From Cardinalis cardinalis (taxonomy: Eukaryota > Chordata > Aves > Passeriformes > Cardinalidae), in NCBI GenBank assembly GCA_014549065.1, contig JACDOX010000114.1:124001-188000 (forward strand): a stretch of DNA of 64,000 bases. The letters run 5' to 3'. Both the position numbers and the translations under genes were made by a program. Under the pieces are notes generated by a model, which saw only the letters and a list, made by a program, of their open reading frames with translations, did no database searches and had not been told where the DNA came from. Shown in pieces: positions 47,501-59,500 of the stretch; the first letter of the stretch is position 1; every line of letters begins with the position of its first letter.

Positions 47501-50500
47501 AGTAGCTCTAAACTTTACTTACTAGGTCCCATAAACTTGCCTGATCCAATCACATGCTTCAAAATTGTCAGTTCCTTGCTTCAATTTGAGTCTTTTCCAT
47601 TAATCTTTATATGTCTGAACCATAGGAGGTGTAGAAATGAGGATTTTTTTCTGCAAATACATATAGGAAGTCAGTGTCANCTACCCTTGCAATTAACCCC
47701 TCCCCCCCATTCTGAACATGAAGAGTATCCTGGCAGTTTTTCATAAGTGGAGTCTTGGATCATATCTGGATGAAGCTCAACAGTTTTTACACTGTCTAAG
47801 TAAGGTGTATTTTTCTTAACTCTATGAGTGTAAGTTTTACATCCGTACTCCAATTTGGTCTTAGCAGGGAAATTAAATGTCTCTTGTGTATTTCTGCTTT
47901 TGTTGGGCAGGGATATTGGCACTTAAGAAACACATTTTCAGGAGTGTAGAAAGACAAATTATTCCTGCTCTGCTTTTTTTTTGCAAGCTATGCATTTTAT
48001 GCCATTACAAAAATCTTTTGCTTGATACTAAGGCAATGCTTAGGTTTCCAAGCCAAAGGGGAAATACATGCTAATCTGTACAGCAGAGCAGAATGTCTCT
48101 AAAATCCCCTCTATCTGTTACATTACTGATAGTGAAGCTGCATATGAAGGACTACAACACTGAGGAGTAGGTCATTGTCCACTAGAGGGAAAATAATGAA
48201 AAAAACTCCAACAGTCAGCCTAGAAAAACTGTAGTTTTTGTATTCTTGCCACAAATGAATCAATTTGTCAAGTTGCAGTTAAAGAAATAGTTCCATTTTA
48301 GTGTATATATAANGTGTGTTCAATGAATGTGCTAAATGAGGAAAATCACAACCCTGTTTTCTGCAAGTGGTTTGAAAGGTTTTATTTCAGTCAGCAAACC
48401 TTGCACAGTGGGTCAGTGTTGTGATTGAGTATAATCAAATTCTCCATTGAAAGAAGGGATCTCTCCTTATACTAAGGAAGGCCTTGAAAAGAAAATTGGC
48501 TATCATTATTTGTTTCAACTATTATCAGTTTATACCTAGTAACTTCTTTAGTCCAGCTAGCATGTTTTTTTGAAACCTGAGTTTATTAAAAAAGATGTAC
48601 AAAATCAGTCAAGTTCATGTTTAGTTCTAAGACATTCATGCAGCTAAATTCTTAGCATAATGCCTAGTGCTGTATCTTACTGTTGGTTTTACATTATTGA
48701 TAGTTTTGTTTAAGATAGAATGAGTTAGCATGTATTTTTTCTATTTGGCACATTATGGTAATGACCATCTTCAAGCTCAATTTCAGGACAGAGATTTGCT
48801 TTAGCAAGCTGTGAAAATTGCATGGCATCTGTAAATCCAAGTTTAACTAAATGCTATCATGTAGCAGAAGAAATAATCTACTAATGTAAATAAAATAAGC
48901 TCTGGAATGTTACAGCTCCCCCTTGTTCAATTTTCTTGTATTCCACTTGTAGTATTCCAAAGAAATTTTATTTTTCATTTTCAGTTTGAAGGAAGTGAAT
49001 CACTGCTGCTATATGTACTTCCAAACTTTGATTTTCTCCTTGTACTAAGTGCTCTCTCTTTTAAAAATATTGTGTAGGGCTCACTATCCTGGGACAAAAA
49101 CAGTGCAAAATGCCATATTAACTGGGAAGAAACTGTGGTCATCAGAAGATTACAGTACTTTCAATAATGATGTTGGTGCAGGCTGCTGGGCTCGGATCCT
49201 GAACCAAAACTACGTGAATGGAAACATGACCGCGTAAGTGTTGGGCGCTGTTGCTTGCTTTCACAACCTGGGGTGTAAGAATTATTTGAAGTNCTATTGA
49301 AATAACACATCCATCTGCTCTGGTCAGAAAACAGGTAAACTGAAAATCACCCCAATGTGGTCTGAATTCAGACATTGTAAGATAGGAAGTCTGCTGTTCT
49401 GACCTCTTTCTGGAGTAAAAGTCTCACAGGTTTCAATGTATTCTTATTCCGCAGCACTTGATGGGGTTATGCAGTTTATGCAGTGGGTTTATGCAGTTAA
49501 TTTCAGATGCCTTTGAGAATGATGATAATTATTAAAAAGAGAATGTTCTTAAGAAGACTTAACATTGGAGGAAAATAACAATAAAACTTATTTATCATAT
49601 TTTTCTTAAGGTCTTTATCAGATTGTTTGTCTTCNGTTAAACAGATAATTACAGATGTAATTATCTAGTTTTTCCATACAACTTATTTCTCAGAATCCAT
49701 TCTTAAACATGCATGATAAATTTACTGTTTTCTGCACATTTTCTTTCCAAACTGAAAACTGTAAAAAAATTGTTCTCTTTACTGGGAAATTCCACAACTC
49801 AGTTTTAGAAAATAATAGAAAATAAAGTTTGATGTTTCTGGTGCAGCAACTGGTAATCGGAAAGAAAANGTTTGATTAAAGAAAGTGTAGGCATCAACAT
49901 GTGAGCAAAATTGTTCAAAGCTTTTAGATGTTTTATAANTTTATTTTGGAAAAATAAAGAGAAATCTTGTTGCTTCAAGTGAAGTGCAGGAAAAATCACT
50001 AATACTTGTAAAGAGAAATTTCTTAAGTCACCTGGTTTCTAAAAATCTTCTGTCTTCTCTGCAAGCTGAAATTTTCAAACAGGTGAATATTTCCTGCATG
50101 AGTTCCTGATCATTCTGCTTGCTTCTTAATCCTCATATACTTTAATATCTTAATTTGGGCCAATTTTTTCCCATTGTTTTTATATTTTTCCAAGCCCTTT
50201 CAAATTCTATATGCCCATTTCTTTCACAGCCAAACAGCAAGGCATATGTATTGTATTTATAAATTATTGTAGAACAGTTCTAAGTCCAGATGTCCAACAG
50301 TGAAGTTATCTTGGCTTGTATACTGAAAACAAAATCTTTCTGACAAAAGGCAGCTTATCTTTCTAAGTTTGTTTCCTTTGAAGTTTAGTTTCCTACTTTT
50401 CTTTCTAAGTTTGAAATCAACAGAACAAGTTTGATGTGAACAAGTTGAATTTACAATTCAACAGTTGTTTATTTTATGATCACGTTTTTGTAGACTTCCA

Positions 50501-53500
50501 GGATCTCTTCTGTGTGTATGTATAGTGTGATAAGTCTGCGGCAGTGACTTTAGAATGAGGCCTTTGTATGCACCTGTATGCAATAGCAAAACAGATTGAC
50601 AGCTTTTGCCTTTTTTTAACTGCTCTGTTAAGCTGTATTTCCATCCTTAAGGCCCAGAGGTCTTTAAGTTTAAAATCTTTGCATAGCGTTTTCAATGAAG
50701 CCCAATTCAAAGTGTGTGAAGTGATTCCTTGTCAGGATGGAGCAAATACTCCTTGAGGATGGCAGGTTAAAGTTGTTTTTTTTTGTTACTTATATGGGTA
50801 AAGATTTTTTTTTTGGGATACTTAACTGCTTCCCTAAAAAACTCCACCCAAAACAACTACCANCGTGCACAGAAATAACCAAGCAATGACAAAAACCTCA
50901 ATGAAACAACACTCAGCAAAAAGCTCTAGACTTTGCTAACAAAATTTTTTCTTTTCAGAACAGGAAAAAACCTCAAACAAATTGTGTCTNTACCCTCAAT
51001 ACATGTTTCTTTTAATGTAAAACTTTTTGTGGTGCTCTAGCCAGAGAATTTACCACCTGCTTTGGAAGAAGTTCTCAACACTGATTTGCTGATTTGCTTT
51101 ATTTTCCTCTCCTGTGGGTTTTCTTTGTGGGAAAGATATTCCCTCCAAGCCCCAAATTGTTTTCATTGTATGCTGGAGAAAAAGGAGGAATGGATTTTTG
51201 TACTTAGTTAATCTAATACTACCCATATGAATGGAGAAAACACTTTTTTTTTCTTCCAGAACAATTGCATGGAACCTGGTGGCTAGTTATTATGAGGAGC
51301 TGCCCTTTGGTCGGTGTGCATTGATGACAGCACAGGAGCCATGGAGTGGCCACTATAAAGTTGANTCTCCTATCTGGATTACAGGTGAAAATCTTGCAGT
51401 TATAAGTTGATGATCTGACACCAAACATCACTGTATTTTCCGAGGCCTTTATTTATTTAGTGGTTTTATGTGGATTTTTTTTGTACCAAATTGAGGTAGA
51501 TTTGTGGAAAGTTTTGTGAATACATGAAGAAAGAAGAAAATAATCTCATTTCAATAGAAAGCAGAAAGATATAATTGTAAGGGAAATATTTATACTTGAT
51601 CTTTGGCTGTATCAGAAAGTAATAAGCTACTGCCTTTCTAGTGGTTACTATTGAAATATTTGGATCTGATGTGCCTGTAAAGGTTAATGTGCTTTCCTAT
51701 TTCCTTTCCCTTTTTATTTTTAATCTTTGAATATCAATCAATTCCATTTGGTACTTCTCAGTTTGCAAAAGTGGAACAAAGAACCTCTGTATTCTTTTCC
51801 TGCTTGACGTTCTTGGCTTGTGTAAATCAGCATTTCCTTGAGCCTGGGAAAGGGAAGCATGTTCATGTAGTGTCAGTGGACACACAAATTCACTGGCTGC
51901 TTTGTAGTCCTGTAATTATTGTAGTCCTGTCTGTGCTGCAGTTCTGTAGAGTAAATATGCAGTGCCATGAAGGAAGAACAAGACAAAGGCTTTAATTTTT
52001 GTTCTTCTGCTGGTTATCTGTATTTGTAAAAGCATTAAAGCAAAACTGGCCACAGTTTCCCATGAATAGAACAGCTGAGCAGTTGTTCCTATGTCCATGT
52101 TGCTCAGGATTTTCATGATCTGGGTCATATTCTTCTTTGATAGATTTACTTACTTTCTGAAAACCCTACTTATTTAGTTATACCTCATGAAGTTGCCCAT
52201 CTGTGCTTTCCCTGCCATTTATTTGTTAAAAAAAATGTTTATTTTATTAAAAAAAAAAAAGACTTGGGAAAATCTAAACTGTGATGAATATTCAAATTGA
52301 ATGGACATGATTACTGTGTATTGTTTGTGCTTAATGTCTAAATAATTGCTGTCACTTTAACTGTTTTGTCTGCCGCAGAATTGATATTTTTAATTTTACC
52401 ATAGTATAATTCTTTAATCTTTCCTCTTATATAGGTAAATTGTGTTTTGGAAGTTCTGTTACTTTCTTCTCTGAATAAGGTTTCAGTTTTGTCAGCATGT
52501 ATGAGAGAGAAATTTAATTAAGCTTACCAATGTTACCATTTCTATTAATTTCTGTTAATTAATTATTGTATTCTAATTTTTGTCTCAGCACACACCACAC
52601 AGTTTACTCAGCCAGGATGGTCATACTTGCAAGTGGATGGACACTTAGAAGGAGGTGGCAGTTTTGTAGCTCTGACAGATGGNCTAGGAAACCTTACCAT
52701 CATCATTGAAACTATGGTATGTGCATCAGCAATTCCAGTGGACTAGAAAAGTTACAGGAAATGTTTTGTTATGAAGAACCTGTCTTGATTTACGTAGTTC
52801 GGTATCTGTGAATGTTGATACTTGTAGCTTTATTAGTGAGTTCNCTGGAGGCTATTTTTTCTATCTGAACTTAAAATACCTCATTGAGACTTCCGGGAGG
52901 CCAATATATATGCCATCTTTGTCTTTTTGTTACACATTAGCTTTAATTGGATGATGCACTGGGAGGAAGTTACATTGTGTTTCTTAAAATCTGTATTCGG
53001 AATAAAATTATTAAGCTACTGCAATTACAGCTATTAAGATAACAGTGAAATAAATTATTGCTCTTTTAATTTCAATTCTGTGCTGTAGGTTTTTCATTAA
53101 TGTTGGCATGTGTTGTATTCTAGTAATGTGTGTCTCTTCTGTTACATTTGTTTTTTTTCTTCAGAGTCATAATCACTCTAAATGTATCAGGCCTCCATTA
53201 CCAAATTTTAATGTCATACCTCAGAGAGCAACTTTCTACCTCAGAGGGTCATTTGTAAGTACATCTTGAATATATTTGATCAGGCTTGTAAAATGAATTG
53301 CCATTCATAATGAAATACATGCAAGTTAGTATCACAGGTTGCAATGTCATAACTGAAGTTGTAGAATTGCTGCCTCTCAGTCTAATCATCTGTATATTGA
53401 AGAAGAAATTTCATAGGACAGGAATGCAACTAAAATTTCTTCAAAATATATTTCAAGGCTGGGTGCTCTGACATGCTGACATAGTTTGTTGGGCTGGCAC

Positions 53501-56500
53501 AGCTGTGGCCTTTCTAGTAATCAGTTGATTTTCAGTGGAATAGCTGTAGTTGATTTTATATTGTAGGTTTTGTTGCATCCTGTGAAGAGNTATTCTGAGA
53601 CTCTCCCAGTTGTTAATTTGTTTATTCTATTTTTTAATTTCACTGAAGTATATTTCCCTCTGAAGTGTGAACAGTACTTTCACAATGTAAACTGGAAGGA
53701 ATCATTGTTAGTTGATTCGGATGATTCCTTCTCAGAACTTGACCGTTACTTATTTGGAATTTGATTTTGATTTTTTGGCAGCAATAATTTCCTTGAGGAG
53801 CAGATAATTTGGAAGATACTTTTGACAAAAATTGGTTCACTTAGCTATTTCCCTGAGTGTCAATTTGGATACACAGCTCCCTTTTAGGGAAGTATCAGAT
53901 GGCATATCCAAATCAAGCTCTAGGTCACTTGCTTTGTTGTTGATGTTGGTAACTGAAAAGAAATTATAGGGATTAGGTGTGATTAAAATCTGATAACTAA
54001 TATAGTTGATATGCTGTAGTATTGCAGAAGGCTGGAGACANATAAGCAAAATACTTTGTTGAAAAATTAAAATCAAAGAACTAGCAACTAGACTGAAGTC
54101 CTCATAAAAGTGAAACTAGTGGGATATTATTTCAGTCTGATTACTTGGAAGAGAGCTTGTATCCAAGGTGTATTGTTGGTGATAGAGAAGCTAAAGATTG
54201 TGTCTGTGTTTGCAGTGCTTTCTGTCTTTGTAAGCAACATTAGGGCCTGTTAGGGCAATGCCTTATTGATGTATAATCTATAAAAATCTAAGGCATATGT
54301 AATGATTAGCTGAATAAAGTTGAGGCCTCTAATGTGATTAACAGCTTTAAAGTAACAAAAATTAGACACCCACAGAGGACTGGTATTTCTCAAGTTGAGT
54401 ATTCAAGGTTGTTTATTTTGCTGTTGTTGTATTTTAAATTGTATGGTGTGTTCCATTGTAGTATATGGTGCAAACCCTTCAAGTGTGGCATTCTAGACTT
54501 GATTTTGAATCTGGAAACTCCAGCCTTTTCCAGCAACTCCATCCTTTACAGGTAAGTTGATCAGTTTTAATTATCAGTCCCTCTGCTGTTTCAGGTATGT
54601 CTTCCCTTTTTGGTGAAACTCCTCAACTTTCATGCTTAAGCTGCATATTTAGGGTGTGTTTTAAGGCTGTTTGGCTGCAGTTTTACTGGCTGTGTACAAG
54701 TGTACCTGNAGGTAATACAAAGTTTGGGGAAAAGGAGTTTTAAAAATAGCCCAGAGATTTTTAAATGCTGAGGCAAGAAGATGGGAATTTTGCCTGAAAT
54801 CAGGACTTTCAGAGGATCTTGACTTCAGGAGCTTGGGTATTTTGTCATTTAGTTGTTAACNTTTGCAGCTTGAGCTTTTTTCAATTCCAGGTATGGAGGG
54901 GAAGATTTTCTTTAGATCTGAACGTGGATGAAGTCTACACTTTAACCACACTCAAGACAGGATGGAAATGTGGTTACCCAGAGCCACCTCCTCCTCAGCC
55001 CTTTCCTTCCATTTACAGTGATGATTTCAATATACGTAAGCCAGAATTCTGTTATCCAAAAACTCCATTCACACACAGATATAATTGTAATGTAGGAAGG
55101 CAATAAGTTATGTTATTTGAATCGTCTACATGAGGTAGCCTGAAGATNTGTTTTGTTTTTGTTCATTTATACCTGTTTTTCCAAAAACTTACACCTATAT
55201 GAGTGTACACCTTACTCTTGCAATGAGGTGCATTTAATTTAGTGTCTTATCTGGTGTTCATGTGTTTGCAAAACCAGTGTCTACTTAAAAACTTCCATTT
55301 TGGGGGCTGCTTTGATATAGCAAGTCAAAAATCTGGAGAAAATTTTCAGGGGAAATTTCTGAAAACAAGTACTGTGAAGAAAAATAGTGTTTTAGAGTTG
55401 ATATGTGTTTTATTTTCTGAACAGGTAATCCACCTTTCAGTGAAGCCCCAAATTTTGCAGATCAGACAGGTGTATTTGAATACTTTGTAAATGCTTCTGA
55501 CCCAGGAGATCATGTGTTCACACTCCGCCAGGTGGTGGTTCAGCGGCCCATCACTTGGGTTTCTGATGCAGACCAGACCATCAGTGTCATAGGAAATTTT
55601 AAGTGGTATGTAAATGCTATTTTGTAGTGACATTTGGGGAAATGTTCTCCTCCACAGTGCTAGTAATGATCAATTAATTTGTCTCAAGCCTCATTTCTCT
55701 TGGACAGAGNGCTTTTGCTTTTGCCTTCAGATTCTCTGTAGACATGTAGGAATGATGATTCAGGCANTTCTAAAAGTCATTGAGCCCTGCTCAGGGCCAA
55801 AGGTCAGCTTTATAAATGACTCCTAAAGGATGGGGATTCAACCACATTTCATGATTGCTTAGCCTAATGCTATACTGTCTTAGAATGTTTTTTTTTCTGC
55901 TTATGTCCCTCTTGGCATGTTTGTTCAAGCTAATTTTTTACACTAATGGATCTGAGTTGGCATACTAGAAACACTAGTGTGTTTCTAGTATGTGTGCCCT
56001 GAGTTTCTTTTTTCTTGAATTGGGCCAAGAAAAGGATTAATTTTGAATTACAGTATTTTGAGTTATTTGTTAGGAGTTTNATCAGTCTCATAACTCTCAG
56101 ACTATTTCATTTATAATTCAGTTGTATTTGTTGAAGACTGCCATCTTCTGAGCAGTTCCTAGAATTGTGTGGATTTGAAGCCAATCCTGCTTCAACCACT
56201 TTTATTGCTGTTGAAAGTAACTGAGGTTTACTGCTTTGATTACAGTATGGTTAAAATTGTAATTCTTTCTAGGAGCTAAAAAATTACTAGGAGCTACAAT
56301 GATGGTAATTCAGAATCAAGCAGCATATTTTAGAATAATGTTTATTTAAAATTAATAAGCACTTGGGAAAGAGCCTGTTAACTAATTATGATTTTAATAA
56401 TAATAATTAACTTCATGCTAAAAACTTTCTCTTCTGCTTAGAGGCCTAGCCTAAATTCTTTTGATACATTTTTTAAAATAGCAGTTTTGTCAGTTTTTTT

Positions 56501-59500
56501 CACTTTAATTAGGTCATTGATCTGGCAAATGCTTTTGCAGAACTTGCTTCACACTTCTAATTTCAGGCCTGGAGATGTGATTGAATCACTTTGATCCAAA
56601 GCCTGGAAGAATACCACCCTCTTGTACTTGNAGGTTGTTCTTCAGTTATCTGATGTTTGCTTTTGCAGCCCTCTGTTAAGAAAGGTCTCATATTCTCCCT
56701 ATAATCAACTTTCCCTCATTGAGTAAATTATACTCAGCGATTCCTGTAACAGCTAAATAGGACATATTTTTACATTACTATACTGAGATTCCTAAAAATT
56801 CTATTATTTTGTTTTAGTTCAGTTTCTTTCAGAGTCTTCATCTTGCTTTCAAAACCAAGCTTGCTTCCTGAATATTCAGTTTATTATTCAAGTTTTACCC
56901 ATCTGTAACTTTTTATAATAATCCTCAATTTCAGGCCCTCAAGTTTGTTTGCTTCATCCTCAGTTTAAGACTCAACTTGTCCCTGGCAGATATTTTCAAC
57001 AATGAACACCTGCTATTGAAATTCTGAGCCAATCTTGCATTAAATTTCTCTGTAGGATGATACTTTACTTCAGTTGTCANTGGAAATTTATCATGATTCA
57101 ATTTCAGGATTGTTTGGATTTTAAACTTGTGTGTATGAAAGCTTTTTGCTCTGTTATCGTGAATTTGTTAGTGCTTTTCTCTGATGGTTTTATTGAACCT
57201 GGATATATTCTGAAAGTATTACTATGTAATTATTGCTGTATTGCCTTGAGTCTCTTTATAATGCCTTAAGGGAAATGTGGGGTCTCTTTTTTGGTAAATG
57301 GGAAGGCAAGAAAGTAATCTTTTTTGTTTAATGACTATATATTCAGGAATCTGGAGCATTACATTAGAATGAAAACTCAGAATGAAACTTTGTTAGAAGT
57401 GAGAAGAAAAGTTGCTAGAATAGATATTCTCCAACTCAGTAATCAGCTGAGCTGCTGTCACAGAGAATCTTTTCACATTCTGTAAATAATTATAGATAAT
57501 TATTACTTCTTAAGTAAGTAACCTTGTGGCTGTATNTGTGTTACAAGTGCTTTTAGGTGTGGGATGTAGATCCATTAATAGAGGGAAAGAATTTTTATAG
57601 TTAAGAGCCTTGTAGTGCAGCTCTGAGGAGGAGGAAGTTGTGTAAATTTTCTGGGTGCTATTTGATGGTTCTATTTGATTACTTTTCTTTATTCTTCTTT
57701 ACAGCTCTCATTGCATGCATAACACAGTGCTTTACTGTTGAGCTGGAGTATAATCTCAGGAAAACAAATAATTTCTAATACTGCCTATTCAAAAGAATGG
57801 ATTCCTTCCTTGTTAAAACACTAATCTTCTCTTGCAGGGTAAACATGACAGTCACTTGTGACATCTACATAGAAAAACCTCGTGNTGGAGGAGTGTTTAT
57901 TGCAGGAAGAGTTGACAATGGTGGGATATATGTGAGAGATTCCAAAGGAGTTTTCTTCTGGGTTTTTGCAGATGGCACCTACAGAGTCACTGGTGACCTA
58001 GGTAAGCATTTCTTTGCAAAAGGGGACGCTNGCATATGGACATGTCATTTTGATAACTTTGATAAAAATAGGTGACATTTAGATTTTATAGTTCATTTGT
58101 CATTACTATGAATTTAACCTATTGATTCTAGTGATGGCCACATTTCATATNTGGAGAAAGCATCTGAAGGCTATGGCTGGCCCATTTCTCAGGCTCAGCT
58201 TTCTGGAGTTTTTGTTTTTTCACTGAAAATGTCTGCTTTACACTAGAAAATATGAACTATTTTGCTTTTTATAGATACTCTGATACAATATTAATTACAG
58301 AAAGATTTGAACTGTATTTTTAAACTATGCATGAGGAAAATCCTGATTGACATGAAATGGCTTTTCTTAGAGAGAAGTTCAAGTCACTGTACTTACATCT
58401 GGCTTAAGTGATGATCATAAGTGGCCTCCTGTTTCCTCAAATTATGCATCCTCCTGTTAGTGTAGCTCAGTGGAGTGAGCATGTTCTACTTGTGATGTTA
58501 ACATTCATGTGTGTTCGTCTGTAGAGCACTTGACAGGCACTGGCCTATTTAGTTGTTTAAATGCATTTCCTATCACTTCAGAAGTATGAATTAAAATTTT
58601 CAATAGTTTATGGTGAGTCAAATGTAGCTTCTAGATCTGCAATATATCTGACAAGATATATTTTTTGTCTGTGTGTCTGTGTTCCTTTCCACTTCTACCA
58701 TAGACAGGTAGAATAACAAAGGTTTTGCATAGCTTCTCTTAACATATCACTGCTCCCTAGGGAAACTTTGCAATGTATAATTCCATAAAAAGTCCCAGCT
58801 GTATGGAAATATGTACTTGTGCTTAGGATCTACTCAATTTTTTATTTGTAATAAGACCTAACAACATTACCTGATTAGTTTCTCAGGCTGTCAGAAGTAA
58901 TTTTTCCTAAATGAAATGAGTGGATTTTGATTAACCACCCCATTATTTCAAGCTGAGACTCTTGTTACANAAGATGATAATTTTTTCTGTACAGCTATTT
59001 TCAGTTGTCTTTACATTTTTCTAGAAGGGAGTTTGAATGTTAAATTATGTTGCAGTAAAAACTGTCTACTGAATAAAGACTTATAGCACTTAAATTTTTT
59101 CAGGTCTTCGTCTTCCCTCCAGGTGTCATTCACACCCNGTTTTTGCTTAGCTTAAATTTTGTGTAGAACTAAGCAACATGATAGTGGGGCAACTGAAACC
59201 CTGTGATTTAAAATAGTTACAAGTAATAAATAAACAAGAAGATCTATAGAATGAGCAGAGCAATAGCTACTGTCACACTTTGTGAACCTGTACTCTCCAT
59301 AGAGTGAATCCTCATCTCATGCCAAATTGCCATGAGCATTGAGGATTTCAGTGAGAAAGCAGTTGTGGCAAAACAGGACANTGTACTGATAGTGCAGAGT
59401 ATGGGTTTGCATATTAAGCCTTCCATGCTGCAACTGAAATTGGTAAAATGTCAATCCTGAACNCTTCTGAAAAATAGATATTATTATCCTTTAGCTGGCT

